Positions 35,232-43,547 of a DNA stretch of 64,000 bases are shown here, one piece after another; position 1 is the stretch's first letter, and every line of letters begins with the position of its first letter. The notes beneath the pieces are model-generated. The model searched no databases. It worked only from the letters and a program-made list of their open reading frames with translations, and was not told where the DNA came from. The position numbers and the translations under genes were made by a program. The stretch is from assembly GCA_958295895.1 (NCBI GenBank), contig CATQHI010000005.1:219540-283539 (forward strand), given 5' to 3'. The stretch comes from Saprospiraceae bacterium. GTDB taxonomy: Bacteria > Bacteroidota > Bacteroidia > Chitinophagales > Saprospiraceae.

Positions 35232-36092
35232 CTACAATTCCTCCAATTGCTCCAGATCCTCCTCCTCCAGCTCAATCGCCGCAGCCCGCGTATTCTCCCG
35301 TAGATGCTCCACCGAGCTCGTGCCGGGGATGGGTAGGATGTTCTCGCTGTGCGCCAGGAGCCAGGCCAGAGCGATTTGGTAGACAGTAGCGTCGTGCTTC
35401 TTGGCGATCTGCTTGAGGGTGTCGTTATCTACTGCGCCGGCGTCGAGGGGGTACCAGGGAATGAAGCCGATATTGTTGTCGCGGGTCCATTCGACCTCGT
35501 CTTCCCACTTGCGGTCGGTGAGGCTGTAGCGGTTCTGTACGCTGACGACCTCGAAGTGCTGCTGGGCCTGCTCGATCTGGTCTACGCTCACTTCCGAAAG
35601 CCCGAGGTGACGGATGTAGCCCTGCTGCTGTAGCTCGGCGAGCTTACTAAGGAACTCATCGGCCGGCACCTTTTCGTCGAAGCGGTGGAGTTGGTAGAGG
35701 TCTACGCGGTCGATTTTGAGGCGCTTGAGGCTCCCCTTCAGGGCTTCTTCGAGGTGCTCCGGCCGGCCGTTGACGGGCCACTGGTTGGGACCGGTGCGTT
35801 CGAGCCCGCCCTTGGTGGCGATGAGGAGCCCGGCGGGGTAGGGGTAGAGGGCCTCGGCGATGAGCTCCTCGGAGACGTAGGGGCCGTAGCTATCGGCGGT
35901 ATCGATGAAGTTGATGCCGAGATCCTGCGTGGCCTGGAGGACGCGGATAGCTTCGGCCTTGTCCTTGGGTGGGCCCCAGATGCCCTGGCCGGTGATGCGC
36001 ATGGCGCCGTAGCCTAGGCGGTGGATTTCTAGGTCGCCGCCTAGGGTGTAGGTGCCGGATTGTTCGGCTACTTGGGAGTTGGTGGTGGGCAT
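35232..36092 (-). CDS. Aldo/keto reductase
   Basis: 286 residues, NADPH-dependent TIM-barrel oxidoreductase. The catalytic Asp and Tyr are in FIDTADSYGPYVSEE, the Lys in LIATKGG and the His in YQLHRFDE; the cofactor loop ends IPGTSSVEHLREN. It belongs to the branch that reduces small aldehydes or opens sugar ketones; natural substrate unknown. Cytoplasmic. Convergent with the GH13 gene. Confidence 0.92.
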   Translation of the reverse strand: MPTTNSQVAEQSGTYTLGGDLEIHRLGYGAMRITGQGIWGPPKDKAEAIRVLQATQDLGINFIDTADSYGPYVSEELIAEALYPYPAGLLIATKGGLERTGPNQWPVNGRPEHLEEALKGSLKRLKIDRVDLYQLHRFDEKVPADEFLSKLAELQQQGYIRHLGLSEVSVDQIEQAQQHFEVVSVQNRYSLTDRKWEDEVEWTRDNNIGFIPWYPLDAGAVDNDTLKQIAKKHDATVYQIALAWLLAHSENILPIPGTSSVEHLRENTRAAAIELEEEDLEQLEEL

Positions 36093-36183
36093 GGGAGTTG
36101 GTTTTTGTTTAGTACCTCACCGGGTGATGATTCGTTCGCTGGGTGTTGTCAGGCGGCTAGCGCCGCAGTCAGCGCATAGGAAT

Positions 36184-36266
36184 CAACCACAGAGGACGCA
36201 GAGGGCCGCAGAGCCGTGTCACATATGCGACCACACCTCTGCGTCTCTCTGCGCCCTACGCGGTTG
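36184..36266. repeat. Imperfect inverted repeat of the CCACAGAGGACGCAGAG type
   Basis: Thirty-base arms at 36184-36213 and 36237-36266 match at 24 positions around a 23-base loop. Short CAGAG-rich repeats of this look are scattered in many genomes. It follows the stop of the large haem protein gene on no strand's side but its own downstream side, so it may end that transcript. Confidence 0.55.
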
Positions 36267-36310
36267 ATAAATAATTCACACCAAGTCGCGCAGCGGCCTC
36301 ACAATCAATC

Positions 36311-39300
36311 TCACCGAGCCTCCTCCCCACCCAAACTAGCCAGAAACGCCACCACATCCCGGATCTCCCGCCGCGAAAGCTTCTCCTCCATCGAAGGCAT
36401 ACTCGACGGTAGGGTCTCCTCCTCCTTGATGTCGCTGCGGGCGATGGTCTGGATATCTTCCTTACCGATCTTCAGCGTTAGGGCCTCCGGGGTGCGCTCC
36501 ATGACCACGCCGGCTACGACGCTCTCATCGTTGAGCGTAAGCAAAACGGTCTCGTAGCCGGGGGCCATGCGGGCGCTGGGCCGGATCAGGGCCTCCAGAA
36601 GTTGTTGATGACTGAGCCGGTCAGCCACGCCTTCCAGTCCCGGACCGACGTTACCACCGTACTCGAATACGGCATGACAGCGCACGCACTGCGCCGACTC
36701 GTTATTGTAAAAAATACGCTGTCCCTGCCGCGCATCACCTCCTTCTAGGGCCATGGCGTAGAGGCCGTAGTCGGCGTTTAGTTTTCCGGCGTAGTCGGTG
36801 AGTAGAGCGTTGAGCTCGGGGTCGCCGTGCTGCTCGACGGCGTCGGCTAGGTCCAGGCGGACGTCGGCGGGGACCTTATCCTCTTCCAGATTAGTGAGCA
36901 TGCGTTGCAGAAGCTCGGTGGCGGCTACATCATGGATTTCGGCCAGTCCCTGTAGGGCGGCCTGCTGCTCGACCACGGAGCCCTTCTGTAATATCTCATC
37001 GTACAGATCGACCGAGCGGGCCGCACTGATGCCCGAGCTGGGTAGGATCTCGAGGGCCCGGGCCCGTACCTCGCTGGCGCGGTCGGCCAGGGCGGTCTGT
37101 AGGTCGCGGTCGAGCTCGGGGGTTTCTAGCATGGCGAGGGCGTTGAGGGCCTCGATGCGTACGGCTGGGTCACGGTCCTTGCTGAGGAGTGAGGTCAACT
37201 GGGGGATGGTCTGGTCCAGCTGCAATTTCCCGGCGGCCTGGATGGCAGCGCGGCGTACGGGTGCACTTCGCTCGTTGATGAGTTGGGCGATGGCCGGTTC
37301 CAGAAGGCGTGCCGCTTCCGTAGAGTCGCGCTCAAGCTCCCCGCGGTACCGTCCGTCCACCCGGTCGAACAGGGAGGGGCTGCCCCAGTTGGCGAGGGTC
37401 GCCATTGCCTCGCCGCGCATGGCTTCGGGAGCTCCGGTGCGGTTGACATAGTCGACGAGCCGCTGGATACTCGCCCGATCGCCCACCCGTAGGTTCGCGT
37501 TAATCGCCCGCCGCAGTAAGGGCTCACTCGTGAAACGGGTATCCGCTAGGGTAGCGGCGAGCGCCGGTAGGGCGTCCTCGATCTGGTAGTCGTCGTTGAT
37601 GCCCCGGGCGGCCTCGGCCACCAAGTACTCATCTGCGTCGGTGAGGAACTCGGCGATGGCCGGCGATTCCATCCGCCGTAGGGCCACTACGGCTACGGTG
37701 CGCAGAGCGCGGGAGGGACTGTTCTTTAGCGCCACCATAGCATCCGCATCGCCGATCCGGCCCAGGGCAATCATGGCCCCCATACGCAGGTAGGTATCCT
37801 TATCGTCGTTGGCCTCCACCACGCGGAGGATGCCCGGTACGGCGTTCTGATCCTCGGTGCGACCGAGTGCCTCCATGGCCATGTACTTTACCCGGGGTGA
37901 GTCGTGGTCCAGGGTGCGGATGAGCTCCTGACTCGCTCCGCCGAAACGTACGTCACCGATCATCTTAGCTGCCTGGGCTACGATCTCCGGATCGTCATCG
38001 TCCAGAAAGTCAACCAGTACGTCGATGGCCTTTCCCCCATGGCGGTGCATCTGCGCCAGGCCCCAGATCGCGTGGATACGGGCGAGCTGATTGGTATTAC
38101 TTTCGGCCGTAGCGCGGAGCACATCGTAGCCTTGCGCCCCGCGGTTGTCGGCTAGTTCGAACTGCGCGTTACGCCGCACCCTTTGATCCTGGTGGGCCAA
38201 GAGCAACTCCAGCGAATCCAGCGATACGGTAGTGAAGTCCGTAGTCAGCAGCCGCTGCGTTTCTCTGCGAACCTGCGACCCCGCCCCCCCGGGCACGTCT
38301 AGCTTCCAGATGCGGCCCTCGTCCTTTATGTTCCAGCCGTTGATCCAGTCGGCGAAGTAGAGCGCTCCGTCGGCCCCGAAGTCGACACCGGTGGGTAGCA
38401 GTCCGGAGACTACGATGTGGGTGCTATCCAGGGCAAAGCCCGCCCCATCTGGTTTGAGCGTGAAGGCGTGCAACGGCGAATTCCCCGGATTACCGCGAAA
38501 CTCGGCCACGAAGAAATGCTTGTAGTAGTCCGGTCCCAGTGCGGTGCCCGGGTTATAGACCAGTCCCGTCGGACCGTTCACGTAGTTCTGCAGCGGCGGC
38601 AGGAAGTAGGCGGCCTGGCCCTCCTCGCGGGGTAGGTACATGCGCTCGTCCATCCACACCTTGTAGTCGTTGTTGCTGGGGTCGGTGTACTTGCCGAACT
38701 GCCAGTTGATGCGCCAGCCGGAGTCGGAGCCGTCCACCAGGTACACCAGCCGCTCGCTCTCGCCGGCGTGGTCGCCGTCGTTGTCTACGCTGATCAGGTT
38801 GCCGTAATCATCGAAGGCAAATTCGTGGGTATTGCGCACCCCGTGGGCGTAGACCTCGAAGTTGCTGCCGTCGCGATCGCAGCGTACCACCGTGCCCTCA
38901 TTGGGGTACTTCCAGTGCTTGCCCTCCTTGTCGACTACGTTCATGCCCACGTCGCCGGCACCCCACCAGATGCGGCCCTGGGGCCCTACGGTTACACCCG
39001 ACATGCCGTGGCCCGAGAAGCCCACGTGTACGATCCAGCCGTGGCTGATGGAGGTGGTCTCGTCGGCCCGCCCGTCGCCGTCCGTATCCTCAGTGCGCCA
39101 GAGGTCGGGGCCGGTGGAGATGTAGACCTCGCCGTTGAGGTACTCTATGCCGTTAGCTACGTCGGTGTTTTCCTCATTGAAGTCTTCTAGGTACAGTTGT
39201 GCCCGGTCGGCTACCTCGTCCCCGTCCATATCGGTCACGAACCAGACTTGTTCCTTCTGCACGGTGAGGTCACGCCAGTCGAGTACGCCGTCTTCATTCA

Positions 39301-39724
39301 AATCCTTCAGGTGGCGCTGCGACTGCTCACTGTCCTCGGTGAAGGTTTCGTGCAGGAATTTTGCCCGGTCCTCCACGGTTTCGAAGCGTAGCGAGGCGGT
39401 CATCCAGTCGCGGTGCCCCCGGATATCGAATTCGGAATCGCCCATTCGCACGGCCTTGTTGTAGAACAGGCGTCCGTCCGGCGCTACGCTGATTGCGATC
39501 GGGTCGGTAACCAGCGTATCGGAGGCCCAGAGGGAAAGCTCCAGCCCGTCGTCGACCTGTACGTTGGCCTCGGCGCGGATCTTTTCGGCCAGGGCGGCGG
39601 CGCGGTCGGGGGCCAGGGTGATGCTGCGGTCGGGGTAGCGGGGTTCGGCGGGGGTGTCTTCCGGGGCGGGGCCGCAGGTGCAGAGGAATAGAAGGGGGAG
39701 TAAGGCGGGTAGGAGGCGTAGCAT
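36311..39724 (-). CDS. PVC-type haem-binding CxxCH protein with beta-propeller and HEAT repeats
   Basis: 1137 residues, lipoprotein-like signal (MLRLLPALLPLLFLCTCGPAPE). Residues about 50-480 form a quinoprotein glucose-dehydrogenase-like six-bladed propeller, with EF-like DMDGDEVADRA and DTDGDGRADET loops that probably bind calcium. HEAT-type repeats fill about 500-950, and a cytochrome c domain closes the chain, its haem site being CVRCH near the end of the protein. This design is typical of 'PVC-type haem-binding CxxCH' dehydrogenases of the periplasm or surface, which likely oxidise a sugar. ATG 39724 starts the signal; TACCTTTA lies upstream on this strand. Substrate unknown. Confidence 0.88.
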   Translation of the reverse strand: MLRLLPALLPLLFLCTCGPAPEDTPAEPRYPDRSITLAPDRAAALAEKIRAEANVQVDDGLELSLWASDTLVTDPIAISVAPDGRLFYNKAVRMGDSEFDIRGHRDWMTASLRFETVEDRAKFLHETFTEDSEQSQRHLKDLNEDGVLDWRDLTVQKEQVWFVTDMDGDEVADRAQLYLEDFNEENTDVANGIEYLNGEVYISTGPDLWRTEDTDGDGRADETTSISHGWIVHVGFSGHGMSGVTVGPQGRIWWGAGDVGMNVVDKEGKHWKYPNEGTVVRCDRDGSNFEVYAHGVRNTHEFAFDDYGNLISVDNDGDHAGESERLVYLVDGSDSGWRINWQFGKYTDPSNNDYKVWMDERMYLPREEGQAAYFLPPLQNYVNGPTGLVYNPGTALGPDYYKHFFVAEFRGNPGNSPLHAFTLKPDGAGFALDSTHIVVSGLLPTGVDFGADGALYFADWINGWNIKDEGRIWKLDVPGGAGSQVRRETQRLLTTDFTTVSLDSLELLLAHQDQRVRRNAQFELADNRGAQGYDVLRATAESNTNQLARIHAIWGLAQMHRHGGKAIDVLVDFLDDDDPEIVAQAAKMIGDVRFGGASQELIRTLDHDSPRVKYMAMEALGRTEDQNAVPGILRVVEANDDKDTYLRMGAMIALGRIGDADAMVALKNSPSRALRTVAVVALRRMESPAIAEFLTDADEYLVAEAARGINDDYQIEDALPALAATLADTRFTSEPLLRRAINANLRVGDRASIQRLVDYVNRTGAPEAMRGEAMATLANWGSPSLFDRVDGRYRGELERDSTEAARLLEPAIAQLINERSAPVRRAAIQAAGKLQLDQTIPQLTSLLSKDRDPAVRIEALNALAMLETPELDRDLQTALADRASEVRARALEILPSSGISAARSVDLYDEILQKGSVVEQQAALQGLAEIHDVAATELLQRMLTNLEEDKVPADVRLDLADAVEQHGDPELNALLTDYAGKLNADYGLYAMALEGGDARQGQRIFYNNESAQCVRCHAVFEYGGNVGPGLEGVADRLSHQQLLEALIRPSARMAPGYETVLLTLNDESVVAGVVMERTPEALTLKIGKEDIQTIARSDIKEEETLPSSMPSMEEKLSRREIRDVVAFLASLGGEEAR
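38269..38286 (+). repeat. 18-bp dispersed repeat copy (one mismatch), inside the CxxCH gene
   Basis: Seventeen of 18 bases, antisense to the gene, in the linker codons between propeller and HEAT repeats. Confidence 0.65.
39664..39681 (-). repeat. 18-bp dispersed repeat copy (full match), in lipobox codons
   Basis: GCACCTGCGGCCCCGCCC in gene sense, encoding CTCGPA right at the lipidated Cys. Confidence 0.85.
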
Positions 39725-39812
39725 GATCTTGGGGATAAGGCCTATAAAGGTACGGTTTGTGGAGACTATTCTGGCTATACCACAATCCACTCCCTACGGG
39801 CGGGACGCTTTT

Positions 39813-40488
39813 TTACTCCAGCAACATTTGCCGCGCCGCCGCATCCCGCGCCACTGGATCGAAAAAGGCTCGCACGGGTACGGAAAACCCCGGGAGGAGC
39901 AGACTGCGAAAGTCCTGTTCGATGCCGTAGGTCTCCCGCAGGTGGAAGACCAGGCGCCCGTGTTTGTCTTTCGCTAGTTCGTAGAGCTCAAACGGTGTGG
40001 GCGCGCGCATCGATGATCCAGTATACCCGCACGCCGTCGGCTTCGTAGGCATCCTTTTTCTCTCCGCGGTCGCGACCCTGCGTTGATTTAGCGAGCACCT
40101 CGGCGACTAGGTTGGGGGGCGGATAGACGTTCATGTCGTCGGTAAAGCCATCGGCCGTTTCTTGTTTCCAAAAACAGACGTCGGGTGCTACATCACTACG
40201 CTTGAGTTCGACCAGTGCTTTTTCTACTGAGACTTCTCCAAGTTTATTGGTTGAGGCATAAATTCCCAAGATGGAGTTGATGCAGTGAGTGGCTTGATTG
40301 TGCCAACGCTTTGCCGGAGATTGCATGATGACCTCCCCGTTGATTAACTCGGCCTTTACCTCTGGTTTGAGCCACTTGCGAAATGCCATTCGCGCTTTCT
40401 TTTCTTCCGCCAGCGTAGCAGCTACTTCCTCCCACACGCGCTCCGGCGTGGGGTGGTCGAGAAGTTGGTGGACGAGATCATACTGCAT
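39813..40488 (-). CDS. Uma2-family putative nuclease, copy 1, one indel
   Basis: About 225 residues. Uma2 proteins have a PD-(D/E)xK nuclease fold and are abundant in cyanobacteria and Bacteroidota; some cluster with toxins or IS elements, but function is unproven. The active-site pieces are KAELINGEVIMQSP, DVAPDVCFW and NLVAEVLAKSTQGRD. The A3 run at 39990-39992 has one base too many; repair gives IIDARAHTVELYELAKD and a normal C-terminus ending ARQMLLE. It is divergent from a second Uma2 gene, and the two share the same pattern throughout. Confidence 0.78.
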
Positions 40489-40663
40489 GAGAATAATTTA
40501 CGGAAAAGCGGTATAGCAACGTGGGTTGAATGATGAGTGGCCCGTGTGGGGCTGGAGTCCTAGTATAGTTCAACCTGCCGGTAGCTTTCCGGTAAGTCAA
40601 AGCGACTCACCCATCTGTTCATCCTAGGCGTTACCTTGGTAAATAAATAAACAACCGTCCAAA

Positions 40664-41332
40664 GTGAAAACGCGTGCCCTTGTCGCTCAACTCCTCGACC
40701 ACCACGATCCCCGCGCCGTGTACGCCGAGGTAGAGCGGACGCTGGAACGAGAGCAGCGGGAACGCGCCAAGTTTCGTCAGTGGCTGAAGCCCGACGTGAA
40801 GGCTGAGTTTATCTTAGGTGATATAGTCGTACACTCGCCGGCTCTAGAGGGCCATAATGGTGCCGTACTACGGATATCTACCTTACTCGCAACTTACTGT
40901 GCGTTCCGATCGATGGGAGAGGTCCGTGTAGAAAAAGCGCTCGTAGCCACTCAGCGCAATGACTTCGAGCCCGACGTCAGCGTCTGGTTACAGGAGCGAG
41001 CCAAAGACTTCACCCCCGACATGAAGTACTACCCCGCCCCGGATCTGGTGGTCGAGGTACTCAGTAAATCCACCGAAGACCGTGACCGGGGCATCAAATA
41101 CCAGGATTACCTGGCCGCGGGCGTCTCCGAATACTGGATCGTCGATCACCGGACCGAACGGGTGGAGCAGTACCTCCTGGACACGGGCTACGACGGCGCG
41201 AACGTGTACCGTAAGACAGAGCATGAACTGGAGGACCGACTGACGGCGAGGGTGCTGGAAGGGCTGTGCGTGCCGGTAGCCAGTTTCTTTTATCCCGCGC
41301 CCTTTGCTGAGGCACTACGTCAGTTAGGGTAG
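40664..41332 (+). CDS. Uma2-family putative nuclease, copy 2
   Basis: 222 residues from GTG, intact. PD-(D/E)xK-like sites: KAEFILGDIVVHSP, DFEPDVSVWL and DLVVEVLSKSTEDRDRG. Paralogue of the divergent gene on the other side: both open with a (L/H)QLLDHPTP-like helix and end in VPVxxFFxP. TACCTTGG lies about 24 bp before the GTG. Divergent duplicates of such genes usually arise by local inversion. No target or partner is visible. Confidence 0.8.
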   Translation: MKTRALVAQLLDHHDPRAVYAEVERTLEREQRERAKFRQWLKPDVKAEFILGDIVVHSPALEGHNGAVLRISTLLATYCAFRSMGEVRVEKALVATQRNDFEPDVSVWLQERAKDFTPDMKYYPAPDLVVEVLSKSTEDRDRGIKYQDYLAAGVSEYWIVDHRTERVEQYLLDTGYDGANVYRKTEHELEDRLTARVLEGLCVPVASFFYPAPFAEALRQLG

Positions 41333-41440
41333 TTGCATGACCGCAGCAGCAAAGTGATTACCCCTTAAATTAGGGCTCAACTCCCAAAAGCACTGGTTTT
41401 GGTAGGTTGAGTGGTCTTACCCGCACTTCCAGTTGTGTTT

Positions 41441-41458
41441 GCACCCGCGGCCCCGCCC
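41441..41458 (+). repeat. 18-bp dispersed repeat copy (full match), touching a stop codon
   Basis: GCACCCGCGGCCCCGCCC ends two bases before the stop codon of the LRR-DUF1963 gene. Confidence 0.85.
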
Positions 41459-41460
41459 CC

Positions 41461-43464
41461 TCAGCTACTATACATCCCCGCAAACACCCGCGAAAAGTCC
41501 CGCCGCGCCAGCGCCCCCTTGTGGATGACCAGGTGGAGCTCCCCGGCATCCCCCCACTGCATATCGCCCCGGCTTTTAACCTCCAGGAGGAGGATATAGT
41601 CGGTCGGATCACCCCCTAACGCATGCGCAGCCAGCACCGCCGGCAGTTCGTGCTGACTGAAGCCGTACCCGCCGCACACGTGGTCGTAGCTTTCTTCGGA
41701 GGTGGTGATTTCATCTAAGCCCTTGTCGTCGTGGAGTAAGCTAAGACTAGGCAGGGTCTCACCGAAGAGCGACACATTAGAAGCGAGGGGATAGGTAGGG
41801 GCAATGCCAAGAGTCGGTGTGGCGCTAGCGTCGAAGCCCCGGTAGCAGGGAGTGCCCCAGTCCGCCCGCACCGGTTCCGTACCGAAGGCCTCGAAGTAAT
41901 CGTCAGTGGTGAGTTCGGCGAACGTGGGGCCACCGGGGCGTAGTGCACTGCGCTCCACGTCATGGTACTGCAGCAGCGCCACCGGGTAGTCGAGCTTGGT
42001 GCCGGCGTAGAGGTCGTGAAAGGTGGACAGGAAGCAGAAGAGGAAGCCGGTACGGGGCAGGTAGCGTTGGTGGGGGGCCAGGTCCGCGCAGTCGAGCTGG
42101 GCGATGAACTCGTAGGCCCGCTGCTCGGCGCCGAAGCGGGGGTAGTCGTGACCGGCCGGCAGATCGGGTAGACCCCCGAAGCGGTGGCAGCCGAGTCGCG
42201 TGTAATCGGTAGGAATGGGTTCCTGACGAAAACCGATGGCCGGAGTCGTGGTGGCCCGGAAGAAGGCAGCGGCGGGACCTTCGATTCCTGCCGCGGAAAG
42301 TGCCGCATCCAACTGCGCTAGACGAGCGGGTCCGATGTGGTAGGCGCTAGCGTCATAATCCCCCCCCCCCGCGGCCGGTGGCTTAGGGGCGAGGCGCTGG
42401 CGTACTTCCACCTCCAGGCGCACCTCGGGTACCGCTGCGAGGGCCGTTGCATTTAGTTGCCGAAAGTCGTTTTGCTCGATGCTCAGGGTACGAAAGTTGG
42501 GGGAGCGGGAGAATAGGGTGGCGGGCAGGGTTTGGAGCTGGTTATCGTTCAGGTCTAGGTAAGTGAGGCGGGGCAGATTGATCTCCGCCGGTAGGTGGGA
42601 GAGTTGGTTGTGCGACAGCAATAGCTGCTCGAGGTGGGGGAGGGTCCAAACGCTGGGGGGTAGTTCGGTCAGCGTACAGTTTCCGAAGAAAAGCCTTTTG
42701 AGCTGGCGCAGTTCCCCGATGGCGTTGGGTAAGCCGGCAAGAGCGTAGTTGTAGACGGACAGCGACTCCAGCTTCGTCCAGCCGGCCAGCCAGTCTGGTA
42801 GGCTAGTGAGTGGCCCGTTACTTAGGTAGTCGCGGTAGCCCAGGTAGAGGTCGCGTACTCCGGTGTAGTCAGCCAGCCAGTGGGGTAGTGCTGCTTCGTC
42901 GTAGTCGGTCAAATTGATCAGCCGTACGCGCTCCGGTCCGATCTGCCGTAGTTCTTCCAGGCTGGTAAATTGGTACTGTTCCAGTTGTAGGCCGTCTGCA
43001 TCGTAGTGTAGCCGTGCCCGTAGGCTGAACTCCTCCCCCTCTTCGTAGAGCCGGCGTAGGGTACCGTCGATCTCCACGTAGGGTTTCTCCGTATCCGAGA
43101 GCGTGAGCCGGCCGAAAAATTCCAACCCGTAGTCAAGGCCGTCAATGTAAAAAGGACTGTGCGTCGCCCGGTGCTTGCCCTCCTCGATCACGAATTCCCC
43201 ACTGGGTACCAGCCCTTGTTCAAATACCTTGCTGGCCGAAAAGCGGATGACCAGGGGCTCGTCGAGGAGGTCTTCCGGCGCGGCGTAGTCGGGTAACAGG
43301 CCGGCGGTGCGGAAGGTCCGTACGAGTTCCAGAGTGGGCCAGCGAGCGCTGATGCGAATGCCGAGCTGGGCGCCGAGGGATTCGATGCTTACGTCACTGT
43401 CGGTGGGGTCGAGGGGGAGGGGGTGGCCGTTTAGGGTGAGGAAGTTGGTGGTGGGTGCGGGCAT
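41461..43464 (-). CDS. Leucine-rich-repeat protein fused to DUF1963 (YwqG-like)
   Basis: 667 residues, no signal peptide. A beta-rich N-terminal domain (1-180) is followed by about eight leucine-rich repeats (roughly 180-345, for example LTELPPSVWTLPHLEQLLLSHNQLSHLP) and a C-terminal DUF1963/YwqG domain (about 370-667, with GGLPDLPAGHDYPRF and LLLEVKSRGDMQWGDAGELHLVI). The LRRs probably bind a partner; DUF1963 has no proven role but is found in toxin-immunity and SMI1-like surroundings. A G11 tract codes for GGG between the two parts. The frame is intact. Confidence 0.85.
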   Translation of the reverse strand: MPAPTTNFLTLNGHPLPLDPTDSDVSIESLGAQLGIRISARWPTLELVRTFRTAGLLPDYAAPEDLLDEPLVIRFSASKVFEQGLVPSGEFVIEEGKHRATHSPFYIDGLDYGLEFFGRLTLSDTEKPYVEIDGTLRRLYEEGEEFSLRARLHYDADGLQLEQYQFTSLEELRQIGPERVRLINLTDYDEAALPHWLADYTGVRDLYLGYRDYLSNGPLTSLPDWLAGWTKLESLSVYNYALAGLPNAIGELRQLKRLFFGNCTLTELPPSVWTLPHLEQLLLSHNQLSHLPAEINLPRLTYLDLNDNQLQTLPATLFSRSPNFRTLSIEQNDFRQLNATALAAVPEVRLEVEVRQRLAPKPPAAGGGDYDASAYHIGPARLAQLDAALSAAGIEGPAAAFFRATTTPAIGFRQEPIPTDYTRLGCHRFGGLPDLPAGHDYPRFGAEQRAYEFIAQLDCADLAPHQRYLPRTGFLFCFLSTFHDLYAGTKLDYPVALLQYHDVERSALRPGGPTFAELTTDDYFEAFGTEPVRADWGTPCYRGFDASATPTLGIAPTYPLASNVSLFGETLPSLSLLHDDKGLDEITTSEESYDHVCGGYGFSQHELPAVLAAHALGGDPTDYILLLEVKSRGDMQWGDAGELHLVIHKGALARRDFSRVFAGMYSS
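42360..42370. other. C11 tract in the LRR-DUF1963 coding region
   Basis: Eleven C on the + strand, in frame as AAGGGDYD at the LRR/DUF1963 boundary. One base of slippage would switch the C-terminal half off. Confidence 0.6.
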
Positions 43465-43477
43465 GGTGGGGGGTGTG

Positions 43478-43495
43478 GGGCGGGGACGCGGGTGC
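43478..43495 (-). repeat. 18-bp dispersed repeat copy (full match)
   Basis: GCACCCGCGTCCCCGCCC in gene sense, beginning 14 bp upstream of the LRR-DUF1963 ATG. Confidence 0.85.
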
Positions 43496-43547
43496 GGAGG
43501 GGGTTAAAAGTTATGTAATTTTAAAGTCTCACTTTATAGTTATATAC

